Assembly (NCBI RefSeq): GCF_002102345.1
Contig: NZ_LQPP01000026.1
Coordinates: 62,001 to 126,000, forward strand
Origin: Mycolicibacterium peregrinum
GTDB taxonomy: Bacteria; Actinomycetota; Actinomycetes; Mycobacteriales; Mycobacteriaceae
Reading direction: 5' to 3'
DNA length: 64,000 nt
Part shown: positions 56,637 through 64,000 of the stretch, piece by piece
How the letters are laid out: each line of letters starts with the position of its first letter
How positions within the stretch are numbered: position 1 is the first letter of the stretch
Program-made: the position numbers and the translations under genes
Notes under the pieces: generated by a model
Told to the model about the DNA's origin: nothing
Database searches by the model: none
What the model saw: the letters and a program-made list of their open reading frames with translations, nothing else

Positions 56637-58091
56637 TCAGCCGCCGTTGCGGACTGACGATTCGACCTTCTCGCCCAGCTGCTTGTCGACGTTCTTCCAG
56701 TACTCGAAGGCCCGTTCCAGGACCTGCTCTGAGACGCCCTTCGACAGGTGCCCGGCGATATTGGATACCAACCGGGCACGCGCCGCGTCGTCGAGCACGT
56801 CGCGCACCATCGTCCCGGCCTGGCCCCAATCGTCATCCTCGGCGTGCAGCGTGTAGGCGGCGCGGATCATCTCGCCGTCGGCACGCCACAGCGATTCACC
56901 GGTGCGGGCCGGGTCGGCCTGCGGGCCGCCGTATGAGTTCGGGGCGTAGACCGGGTCGGACACGTTCTTCATCCGCATGGCCCCGTCTTTCGAGTAGCTG
57001 TTCACCTCGACCTTCGGGGCGTTGACCGGGATCTGCTTGTAGTTGGTCCCGAGCCGGTGACGGTGGGCGTCGGCGTAGGAGAAGTCACGGGCCAACAGCA
57101 TCTTGTCCGGACTCAGACCGGTGCCGGCCACCCGGTTGTTTGGTTCGAACGCGGCCTGCTCTATTTCGGTGTGATAGTCCTCGACATTGCGGTCCAGCGT
57201 CAGCGTGCCGACATCGTGCAGCGGGTAGTCACCGTGCGGCCACACCTTGGTCAGGTCGAACGGGTTGAACCGGTAGTCCTTGGCTTCCTCGAACGGCATG
57301 AGCTGCACCTTCAACGTCCAGCTCGGGAAGTCGCCGCGGTCGATCGAGTCGTACAGATCACGCTGATGGGCATCGCCGTCGACGCCGGCCATCCGGTCCG
57401 CTTCCTCCTGGGTGAGGAAGTCGATGCCCTGGTTGGTGATGAAGTGGTACTTGACCCAGGTGATTTCTCCGGCAGCGTTGATCCAGCTGTAGGTGTGGCT
57501 GGAGTAGCCGTTCATGTGCCGCCAGTCTTTCGGGATGCCGCGGTCACCCATCAGCCAGGTGACTTGGTGCGCGGATTCCGGCGACAGTGTCCAGAAATCC
57601 CACTGCATGTCGTGATCGCGGGTGTTGTTGTCGCTTCGCCGCTTCTGCGAGCGGATGAAGTGCTGGAACTTCAACGGGTCCCGCATGAAGAACACCGGGG
57701 TGTTGTTGCCGACCATGTCGAAATTGCCCTCGGTGGTGTAGAACTTGGTCGCGAAACCGCGAGGGTCACGCCAGGTGTCTGGGCTGCCCCGTTCACCGGC
57801 GACGGTCGAAAACCGGGTCAATGTCTCGGTTTTGACGCCCGGCTGGAACACCGCGGCCTTGGTGTAGGCGCTGACATCGTGGGTCACCTCGAAGTGACCG
57901 AATGCGCCGCCGCCCTTGGCGTGCGGCTGGCGCTCCGGGATGCGCTCCCGGTTGAACATCGCCATCTGCTCGATCAGGTAATGGTCCTGCAGCAGGATCG
58001 GCCCGTCCGGGCCGATCGTCAACGAATGTTCGTCGCTGTACACCGGAATTCCGGCGTCGGTGGTTGTCGGCTTGGGCTGGGTACCGGTCAC
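56637..58091 (-). CDS. katA: Monofunctional haem catalase
   Basis: A 484-aa small-subunit catalase that splits hydrogen peroxide. The distal histidine is in [18 protein letters not shown], the distal asparagine in [14 protein letters not shown], and the proximal haem tyrosine in [19 protein letters not shown]-terminal pattern [31 protein letters not shown] is typical of clade 3. GTG 58091 is chosen because AAAGGAG lies upstream. M. tuberculosis has no such gene at this place as I recall, so it is an accessory to the conserved block. Confidence 0.94.
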   Translation of the reverse strand: MTGTQPKPTTTDAGIPVYSDEHSLTIGPDGPILLQDHYLIEQMAMFNRERIPERQPHAKGGGAFGHFEVTHDVSAYTKAAVFQPGVKTETLTRFSTVAGERGSPDTWRDPRGFATKFYTTEGNFDMVGNNTPVFFMRDPLKFQHFIRSQKRRSDNNTRDHDMQWDFWTLSPESAHQVTWLMGDRGIPKDWRHMNGYSSHTYSWINAAGEITWVKYHFITNQGIDFLTQEEADRMAGVDGDAHQRDLYDSIDRGDFPSWTLKVQLMPFEEAKDYRFNPFDLTKVWPHGDYPLHDVGTLTLDRNVEDYHTEIEQAAFEPNNRVAGTGLSPDKMLLARDFSYADAHRHRLGTNYKQIPVNAPKVEVNSYSKDGAMRMKNVSDPVYAPNSYGGPQADPARTGESLWRADGEMIRAAYTLHAEDDDWGQAGTMVRDVLDDAARARLVSNIAGHLSKGVSEQVLERAFEYWKNVDKQLGEKVESSVRNGG

Positions 58092-58207
58092 CCCGTCGCT
58101 CCTTTCGCTGTTCAGCGCCGCCCGCCGCGCACGGCGATGCGACCGCCGAGACTTACGACAAGCGAGTACCCCGCGGCCCTCACATCTCAAACCGGCCGGG
58201 GCGGTTC

Positions 58208-60568
58208 CTACTGGGTCGCGCGGCGACGCACCGGTTCACGCCCGGCCGGCTGCGGCGGGGGCGGCAGCAGCGGTTGTCGGGGACGGACTTTGACGGTGGT
58301 TGGCTCGCGGGTGCTCAGGTGTACCTCCTCACCGGCGTGACGGATGGTCAGCGACCCGTCCGGTCCGTCGCGCAAGGTGTAGGTGACGGTGTCGTGATGC
58401 GCGTCGACCGTTACCCGAAAATCCCTCCACCGCAATCGGAACCGTAGGCACGAGATGCCGTCGGGCAGGTGTGGGTCGAGCGAGAGGGCGCCCTCGTCGT
58501 CACGCAGTCCGCCGAACCCCGCCACCAGTGCCGTCCAGGCGCCGGCAAGCGACGCCATGTGCAGACCGTCGCGAGTGTTCCGGTGTAGATCCCGCAGGTC
58601 GATCAGGGCGGCCTCATAGGTGTAGTCATGGGCCAGGTCGAGGTGACCGACCTCCGCGCACATCACTGCCTGGGTGCATGCCGACAGTGACGAGTCCCTG
58701 GTGGTGCGCCGCTCGTAGTAGTCGACGTTGCGGGCTTTCTGTTCCGGGGTGAAGGCGTGGCTCTGCCATTGCATGGCCAGCACCAAATCTGCCTGCTTGA
58801 GGACCTGTGCGGGGTATAGCCGGACATACGGCTCGTTCATCAACAGCGGGTAGGTGGTGTTGGCGGTGAAATCCCATTCGGCCAGCGTGGTGAAGCCCTG
58901 GCTCTGCTGGTGCACGCCCAGCTCTTTGTCGTAGGGGATGTGGACGGCGTCGGCGGCGTCCCGCCAGGCGGCGGCCTCCTCTGTGGTCACGCCCATCGAA
59001 TTGGACAGATCCGGATGGCGCATGCACGCGGCGGCTGCCACCCGCAGGTTGTGTGCGGCCATCAGGTTGGTGAACACGTTGTCGCGCACCACCGCGGTGT
59101 ATTCGTCAGGACCGGTGACGCCGTCGAGATGCCAGACTCCATGGCGATCATGGTGGCCCAGCGACATCCACAGCCGCGCGGTGTCCACCAGGACCTCGAG
59201 GCCGCACTCCTGCTCGAGCGAATCATCGCCGGTCACAATGCGATAGCGCTCGAACGCCGCGGCGATATCGGCGTTGATGTGCCATGCCGCTGTACCCGCG
59301 GGCCAGTAGGCCGAGCATTCCTCGCCGCGGATGGTTCGCCACGGGAAACTGGCGCCCTTCAGATCGAGCAGTGCCGCGCGTTCGCGGGCCATTTCCAGTG
59401 TGGAGGCGCGCCACCGCAGCGCATCGGCCGCGGCCTGAGGTTTGGTGTACGTCAGCATCGGCAGCACGAAACCTTCGGTGTCCCAGAACGCATGGCCGTC
59501 ATAACCCGTGCCGGTCAGCCCCTTGCCCGCGATCGCGCGTCGTTCGGCTCGCGCGCTGGCCTGCAATACGTGGAACAGGCCGAAGCGCACTGCCTGCTGG
59601 CAATCCGGATCTCCCTCGACTTCGACGTCGGCGCAGTCCCAGAACTCGTCGAGATACGCGCGCTGCGAGTCGAGCAGCCCCTGCCAACCGCTGTAGCGGG
59701 CGCCCGTGATGGCCGCGGCGGCCTGATCGCGCAGTGCCGGGCGCGAACGCAGGCTCGACCATCCATAGCCGAGGTACTTGACGATTCGCAGCTTCTGACC
59801 TGGCCGCAGCCCGCAGATGACGGTGGTGCGGGCCAGATCCGCCCAGGATTCGGTGCTGACCTCGACGCGGCCGGGCACGTCCACGTCGTGGTCCATCGCG
59901 GCCGCCATCATCAAGCCGCTGCCGATCGTGCGGTGCACCAGCAGCGCACCGTGGTCATTGTTCTCGTGGTGCACGGCGTGCAGTGGATGTTTGAATACTG
60001 CCGAGACCCGGGGATCGTCGGATGTCTCCGGTTGGTCTTCGTTGGTGACGAGCTCGGATTGGACTGTCATGCGGACGAATTCGTCGACCGCCTCGACGAT
60101 GTATTCGATGGCTGCGACTCCGCGGTGCGCGAACGACACGAGTCGGGTGGAAACCACCTTGACCTGTTTTCCGGCCGGTGACTGCCAGTGGGCGCGGCGG
60201 GTCAAAGTGCCTGCGCGCAGATCCAGTGTGCGCTCGTGGTCCAGCAGATTGCCGTAGCGCACGTCGAAGGGCTCGTCGTCGACCAGCAGCCGCATCACCT
60301 TGCCGTTTGTGACGTCGACGACCGTCTGCCCCGCCTCGGGGTAGCCGAATCCGGCTTCGGCGTAGGGCAGCGGACGCACCTCGAAGAAGCCGGCCAGGTA
60401 GGTGCCGGGCAAACCGAACGGCTCGCCTTCGTCGAGATTGCCGCGCAGGCCGATGTGACCGTTGGACAACGCGAACAGCGATTCGGACTGTGCCAGCAGG
60501 TTCAGATCCAGCCGGGTTTCACGTACCTGCCACGGTTCCACCGGGTACGCGTCGTGGGTGATCATCAT
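58208..60568 (-). CDS. Glycoside hydrolase family 65 protein (disaccharide phosphorylase type, Rv3401-like)
   Basis: A 786-aa GH65 enzyme. The (alpha/alpha)6 barrel has [18 protein letters not shown] and the general acid Glu in [16 protein letters not shown]-terminal beta-sandwich from [36 protein letters not shown]. Family members phosphorolyse maltose, trehalose or kojibiose to beta-glucose-1-phosphate. The next gene upstream encodes a beta-phosphoglucomutase-like HAD enzyme, whose stop overlaps the ATG at 60568, which matches that chemistry. Its C-terminal ~25 residues are Pro/Arg-rich. Confidence 0.93.
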   Translation of the reverse strand: MMITHDAYPVEPWQVRETRLDLNLLAQSESLFALSNGHIGLRGNLDEGEPFGLPGTYLAGFFEVRPLPYAEAGFGYPEAGQTVVDVTNGKVMRLLVDDEPFDVRYGNLLDHERTLDLRAGTLTRRAHWQSPAGKQVKVVSTRLVSFAHRGVAAIEYIVEAVDEFVRMTVQSELVTNEDQPETSDDPRVSAVFKHPLHAVHHENNDHGALLVHRTIGSGLMMAAAMDHDVDVPGRVEVSTESWADLARTTVICGLRPGQKLRIVKYLGYGWSSLRSRPALRDQAAAAITGARYSGWQGLLDSQRAYLDEFWDCADVEVEGDPDCQQAVRFGLFHVLQASARAERRAIAGKGLTGTGYDGHAFWDTEGFVLPMLTYTKPQAAADALRWRASTLEMARERAALLDLKGASFPWRTIRGEECSAYWPAGTAAWHINADIAAAFERYRIVTGDDSLEQECGLEVLVDTARLWMSLGHHDRHGVWHLDGVTGPDEYTAVVRDNVFTNLMAAHNLRVAAAACMRHPDLSNSMGVTTEEAAAWRDAADAVHIPYDKELGVHQQSQGFTTLAEWDFTANTTYPLLMNEPYVRLYPAQVLKQADLVLAMQWQSHAFTPEQKARNVDYYERRTTRDSSLSACTQAVMCAEVGHLDLAHDYTYEAALIDLRDLHRNTRDGLHMASLAGAWTALVAGFGGLRDDEGALSLDPHLPDGISCLRFRLRWRDFRVTVDAHHDTVTYTLRDGPDGSLTIRHAGEEVHLSTREPTTVKVRPRQPLLPPPPQPAGREPVRRRATQ

Positions 60569-61353
60569 GGCGCTACCCCCAGCTCGCCCAGATCGGTGAC
60601 GACGACGTCGGCGCCATCGCGGCGCAACTGCGCGGCCTGACCCACCCGGTCCACGCCCACGACGAATCCGAACTTCCCGGCGCGGCCCGCCGCCACCCCG
60701 GCCAGGGCGTCCTCGAACACCGCGGCCTGCGCGGGGGAGACACCGAGAAGCTCGGCAGCACGCAGAAAGCTGTCCGGTGCCGGCTTGCCCGGCAGGTTTT
60801 CGTCGCGCATGGTCACCCCGTCCACGCGCTGCTCGATGAATGTGTCCAATCCGGTGATCTTGAGTACCTCCTCGGTGTTGGCGCTCGACGACACCACTGC
60901 GCGGCGCAGGCCCGCATCCGCCACCGCCTGTAGGTAACGCCGCGATCCAGGGAAGACCTGGACCCCGTCCTTCTTCAGGGTCTGGTGGAACATTGCGTTC
61001 TTCCGATTGCCGAGGCCCTCGATGGTGTCGGCATCTGCCGGGTCGTTCGGGGTGCCCTCGGGTAGTTGGATTCCGCGACTGGACAGAAACGACCGGACAC
61101 CGTCCTCGCGGCGCTTGCCGTCGACGTAGTTCAGGTAGTCGGCGTCGATGTCGAAGGCGACGAACTTCTCCCCGGTACGTGTGGCCCGCGTGCGCAGAAA
61201 GTCGTCGAACATGGCCTTCCAGGCCTTCTTGTGCACGCTCGCGGTGTCGGTGAGGACACCATCGAGGTCGAACAGGCACGCGGTGATCTGCTCGGGCAAG
61301 CCCAGCACAGCGTCCTCGCTTTCGCCGACGTCTTCTCCATCATGCGTAATCAC
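60565..61353 (-). CDS. HAD-family beta-phosphoglucomutase-like hydrolase (Rv3400-like)
   Basis: A HAD-superfamily protein of about 245-262 aa: nucleophile Asp in [20 protein letters not shown], the cap motif [22 protein letters not shown] and the metal-site [14 protein letters not shown]. It would convert beta-glucose-1-phosphate to glucose-6-phosphate for the GH65 enzyme in the same operon. The start is uncertain: GTG 61353 has no good ribosome site, while GTG 61308 (starting [10 protein letters not shown]) has GAGGA 7 bases before it. Confidence 0.87.
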   Translation of the reverse strand: MITHDGEDVGESEDAVLGLPEQITACLFDLDGVLTDTASVHKKAWKAMFDDFLRTRATRTGEKFVAFDIDADYLNYVDGKRREDGVRSFLSSRGIQLPEGTPNDPADADTIEGLGNRKNAMFHQTLKKDGVQVFPGSRRYLQAVADAGLRRAVVSSSANTEEVLKITGLDTFIEQRVDGVTMRDENLPGKPAPDSFLRAAELLGVSPAQAAVFEDALAGVAAGRAGKFGFVVGVDRVGQAAQLRRDGADVVVTDLGELGVAP

Positions 61354-61482
61354 CGGGAGAGGGGTGGGTTTAAACACGGCTTCGGCGTGACATTGGAGTG
61401 TCCCGGCGCGGATACGTCGGGACTGCCGCAACGCGAGGATCGTCGGGCATATTGAGACGTCTACGCACCGGAAGGGGGATCT

Positions 61483-61749
61483 GTGCCTGACTGCTGTGAG
61501 CTCATGGCATCGGCTCTGGGCGAGGATGACTACCCGCTGGAGTATGTGCCGAAGTTTCGGGAGTGGGCTATCGCAATCCTCGATGGCGGCTCAGCGGTAT
61601 CAGTCATTTCGTACTGCCCGTACTGCGGCGAGAAGTTGCCGTCGTCGCTGCGGGACGAGTGGTTCGACCGGCTGGAGAATCTCGGGCTGAATGCCGACGA
61701 TCCACTCCCGGTTGAGCTGCAGTCCGACGCCTGGTGGAACACAGCCTGA
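61483..61749 (+). CDS. Small CxxC protein (DUF6980-like)
   Basis: An 88-aa protein with a vicinal pair CC near the start ([11 protein letters not shown]) and a zinc-ribbon-like [21 protein letters not shown] in the middle. I think it belongs to DUF6980, a family of small proteins found beside diverse loci, of unknown function. GTG 61483 has GAAGGGGGA upstream. It is divergent from the HAD gene and lies just before the toxin locus, though on the other strand. Confidence 0.75.
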   Translation: MPDCCELMASALGEDDYPLEYVPKFREWAIAILDGGSAVSVISYCPYCGEKLPSSLRDEWFDRLENLGLNADDPLPVELQSDAWWNTA

Positions 61750-61853
61750 CCCTGCCGAGATCGCGTGGGAATGCAGGAATGCACGTAAAACTCTACATTT
61801 CTGAAACAGTCCCATTGCGGATTCTGAGGGTATTTACTGTATTTGTGATCGCG

Positions 61854-62087
61854 CTATGAGAATCCGAGGAAATAGCTGAGCGCCGGATTGATTATGATTG
61901 TATCTTCGCTATATTCGAGAAGTGCGTCGAGCGTCTTTGGGTCATTTGCATCGAACGTAAACGGTTCAATCGGGTCATTGTCATGTATTTTCAGAATATT
62001 TCGAACGTCAGATTCTCCGAGTCGCGGTAAGGGGTGTTCGCATGCAAGTTCTTCAGTAGTCTTGTCATAGCCTTCTAGTTTCCACAT
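61854..62087 (-). CDS. Putative immunity protein to the rRNase toxin
   Basis: A 77-aa acidic protein starting MWKLEGYDKTTEELACEHPLPRLGESDV and ending INPALSYFLGFS. It resembles small DUF7683-type proteins found beside bacterial toxins. Its start lies one base after the toxin stop, so the two are translationally coupled. By my hand count it has about 44% G+C, far below its surroundings. Colicin immunity proteins are of similar size (about 84 aa) and acidity. The role is inferred from position, size and charge; no direct similarity to ImmE3 was seen by eye. It corresponds in place to ift, the gene after cpnT in M. tuberculosis. Confidence 0.7.
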   Translation of the reverse strand: MWKLEGYDKTTEELACEHPLPRLGESDVRNILKIHDNDPIEPFTFDANDPKTLDALLEYSEDTIIINPALSYFLGFS

Positions 62088-62088
62088 A

Positions 62089-63348
62089 TTACGGGCTCAC
62101 GGTTCTTCCAGGATTGGCGGGTTTCGTCTGAGCGCCAGTATTGGGGTCGAACTCTCCCTTGTGAACTCCTCTTTTGTCGTAAACTTCGACCGTGCCATGC
62201 TGGCTATCCCATTCGTAAATGTTGTCTTTGTCTTTCCAGCGGTATCGCATGCGACCGCCGCTCATTCGAGTCTTGGGAGATGCGCGCTTCGCGTTTGGGA
62301 AAGCTTCGAGCTTGTCGGGTCTTCGATAATAATTTCCCGCTGGCCCGCTGACCATTCCTCCGCCGTCGGAGTTGTAGACCGAGGCGTTCGCTTGCAGGAG
62401 CGGTTGAAGATCGCGGGCAATTCCGTTGGCCGCCACACCTGCCGCCGCGATGCCTCCCGCTGCCATTCCCGTTGCAACCCCTGCGGACACGTCGAGGGCT
62501 GCCAAGATGGGCACGATCGAAGCAGCTGCTCTCGAAGCGGCAGCGCCGGAACCTAGGGCCGCGCCGCCGACAGTGCCTTCCGGTCCGAGAAGCGTTCCGA
62601 CAATGGCGCCGGCGGCACCCGCGACTAGCGTCCACCCGATCGTGTCTGCAAGTATTTCTCGGATCTTCTGGTGGGCGTCATCAATATGTTTGGCCCAGTC
62701 GTAGCAGGCATTCCCCAAGGTTTCGAACTGCGCACAGAGCCTCTCGACGACATTGGCCACTAGATCCATCTGGGTCATAGCTTTGTCGAATTCTGGTGAG
62801 GAAAGGTCCTCGATGCTTGCCCATGCGGGCCCTGCCGTACTGCTTGCGTCGCGCAGTGCTTTCGCTGCTTCCGCCCAGGCGAAACCGAGCTTTCTGAGTT
62901 TCGAGGGCTCACCATTCGGCCACAGGTGGCCCTGCAGCCAACGGGTGATCAGACCCCAGCCCATGGGGGCGTCGGTGTCACCGCCATACGACCCCTTGAA
63001 TGCGCAGACCATATAGGTGGGTGCTACGGGGGGTGGAGGAAGTTTTGCGGCGGGGGACGTGCTGGCAGCATTCTCTGCATTGGCGTGGTTCACACCCGTA
63101 AAGGCCAGCAGATCATGGAGCTTGGCGAAGGCGTTCACCGCGTCTGCCGCAGCCTTCACGGCGTCCAGGGCCGCCGGATCGTAGCCATTTGCCCAGGTGT
63201 GGCCAGCGGTGTCAGTGCCGGCACACCCGGAATTCGCGTCCAGGGCGGACGTTAAGGCAGTGAGCGCAGTGCTGGCGCGCGACCGTGCGTTGTCGTAGAG
63301 AGTGCCAGCATCCAACAAGATTTTCGAATCCGCTGTTATGGGCGCCAT
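62089..63348 (-). CDS. CpnT-like type VII-associated protein with colicin E3-type rRNase toxin domain
   Basis: A 419-aa protein. Residues 1-235 resemble the N-domain of M. tuberculosis CpnT, with a GCAG-T/M motif near 41, PMGWGLITRWLQGHLWPNGEPSKLRKLGFAWAEA at 128-160 and SSTAGPAW at 169. Residues 236-310 form a Gly/Ala-rich hydrophobic stretch. Residues 365-419 match the cytotoxic domain of colicin E3: IYEWDSQHGTVEVY and FDPNTGAQTKPANPGR. The E3 catalytic residues Asp510, His513, Glu517 and Arg545 have counterparts D381, H384, E388 and R415 with equal or one-residue different spacing. Colicin E3 cuts 16S rRNA between A1493 and G1494. Two WXG100 genes precede it and a likely immunity gene follows. 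Confidence 0.9.
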   Translation of the reverse strand: MAPITADSKILLDAGTLYDNARSRASTALTALTSALDANSGCAGTDTAGHTWANGYDPAALDAVKAAADAVNAFAKLHDLLAFTGVNHANAENAASTSPAAKLPPPPVAPTYMVCAFKGSYGGDTDAPMGWGLITRWLQGHLWPNGEPSKLRKLGFAWAEAAKALRDASSTAGPAWASIEDLSSPEFDKAMTQMDLVANVVERLCAQFETLGNACYDWAKHIDDAHQKIREILADTIGWTLVAGAAGAIVGTLLGPEGTVGGAALGSGAAASRAAASIVPILAALDVSAGVATGMAAGGIAAAGVAANGIARDLQPLLQANASVYNSDGGGMVSGPAGNYYRRPDKLEAFPNAKRASPKTRMSGGRMRYRWKDKDNIYEWDSQHGTVEVYDKRGVHKGEFDPNTGAQTKPANPGRTVSP

Positions 63349-63400
63349 TCCAGACTTCCATCTAGGCCGTTGCTGTTATGCGGCAGCATCTGTACATGTG

Positions 63401-63688
63401 TCATGGCCACATAGCGGTATTCAGAGCAACGACATCGGAATAGCAGCGGTGCGCAGCATCGACCTTCGTGCGCAACTGTTTAAGTGCCTCACGCATCTGG
63501 GCCGCCGCTGCGGTCCATTCATCGTGTTGGCTCTTATGGGCATCGGCGGCGTCGCCGGTCCACGTGCCATGTAGTGTGGCGATTTGCCGATCGACCTCGG
63601 CAGCGACTTGTTCTGCCTGAGCGTCAAATTGGCTGAGACGGCTGACGAAATCCTGCAGTCTGTCCAAATCGACGGTGTATCGACTCAC
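63401..63688 (-). CDS. WXG100 protein, EsxE-like
   Basis: A 95-aa helical hairpin protein with the WXG turn in ATLHGTWTGDAADAHKSQHDEW and the end AHRCYSDVVALNTAMWP. The pattern LH-x-TWTG ... MR-x-AL-x-x-L ... N-x-x-MW is that of M. tuberculosis EsxE (Rv3904c), which lies directly before cpnT and takes part in its export. ATG 63688 overlaps the upstream WXG100 gene by 4 bp; 52 bp separate it from the toxin gene. Confidence 0.9.
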   Translation of the reverse strand: MSRYTVDLDRLQDFVSRLSQFDAQAEQVAAEVDRQIATLHGTWTGDAADAHKSQHDEWTAAAAQMREALKQLRTKVDAAHRCYSDVVALNTAMWP

Positions 63689-63990
63689 AGTATGTCCATG
63701 GTTGCGGTGGACTCAGATATGGCTTGAGCGCTGTCTGCGTCGTCGGCTACGTAAGCGGTTGCTGCTTGCCTGAGAAGATCGCAGGATTCTTCGAGCACCC
63801 GCGCTACGTGCTGTGCCCCCTCGTGCCAGTCCTGCCATAGCGGAGCGTACGACGACGCTGCATCCCCTAACCACGTCGACGACAGTGAGTCCCACTCGCG
63901 TCCAATTCCATTTAGCTCGGTTGATAGTTGTATGGCCTGTTCGGCGATGGATTTGGCGGATGAGACCATCGTGTCCCAGTCCACGCGCAA
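63685..63990 (-). CDS. WXG100 protein, EsxF-like (start near or beyond window edge)
   Basis: A protein of about 99-101 aa with the WXG turn in LSSTWLGDAASSYAPLWQDWHEGAQHV. The C-terminal TAYVADDADSAQ contains a YxxxD motif (Y-V-A-D-D), the ESX general secretion signal, which the partner lacks. It resembles EsxF (Rv3905c), with W-x-G-x-A-x-S-x-Y, WH-x-GA and ASAQ features. The start may be GTG 63984 or TTG 63990; the frame remains open to the window edge, so a start further upstream is possible. Confidence 0.85.
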   Translation of the reverse strand: MRVDWDTMVSSAKSIAEQAIQLSTELNGIGREWDSLSSTWLGDAASSYAPLWQDWHEGAQHVARVLEESCDLLRQAATAYVADDADSAQAISESTATMDIL

Positions 63991-64000
63991 TTCGTTTGGC

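Noticed and set aside
61750..61853. Extra small gene or toxin remnant beyond the immunity gene
   Set aside because: Only 104 bp, A+T-rich, with no start and ribosome site in a usable frame.

Overview
This is a high-GC actinobacterial chromosome segment, almost certainly from a non-tuberculous Mycobacterium/Mycolicibacterium. Support comes from GTG starts, ATGA/GTGA operon overlaps, WhiB3, the SigD/RsdA pair, a His-tailed GroEL1, a 13E12-type HNH gene with a mycobacterial SOS box, ChoD and ESX-type WXG100 proteins. The backbone glmS - nnr - gadB - alr - tsaE - tsaB - rimI - tsaD - groES - groEL1 - whiB3 - sigD - rsdA - guaB2 - guaB3 - choD - alkyl sulfatase/TetR - GH65 - HAD follows, in reverse orientation, the order I remember for M. 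tuberculosis Rv3436c to Rv3400.

Several blocks interrupt that backbone. (a) 1.0-10.8 kb: a polyol module (mannitol-type PTS, DeoR regulator, divergent Zn dehydrogenase), an Fe-S flavoprotein reductase/PNPOx pair with a divergent TetR, and a MocR regulator with a DMT exporter. (b) 18.5-27.4 kb: a B12-dependent diol/glycerol dehydratase operon with a PucR regulator and an APC permease, ending in a 13E12 HNH gene. (c) 29.8-42.3 kb: mixed accessory enzymes and regulators, including an ECF sigma factor with a divergent DoxX protein. (d) 50.9-55.1 kb: a PhoU protein and a TetR / degenerate ABC ATPase / YhgE-Pip operon.

The most interesting segment is the right end, 61.85-64.0 kb on the minus strand. 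Two WXG100 proteins resembling EsxF and EsxE are followed by a 419-aa protein. Its N-terminal part resembles the M. tuberculosis CpnT N-domain, and its last ~55 residues are a colicin E3-type 16S rRNA nuclease domain with all four catalytic residues present. A 77-aa acidic, low-GC (about 44%) protein one base downstream is the likely immunity factor. The layout is that of esxF-esxE-cpnT-ift with an rRNase in place of the NADase.

Regulatory DNA is readable in many places: a CIRCE element before groES, a LexA box on a leaderless promoter before the 13E12 gene, paired palindromes before four TetR genes, strong hairpins (after groEL1, between groES and groEL1, between doxX and whiB3, and before the gene at 43.1 kb), and an 11-codon (33-bp) repeat shared by two unrelated genes. 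I saw no tRNA, rRNA, CRISPR array or insertion sequence. Synteny and family statements are from memory; no search was run.
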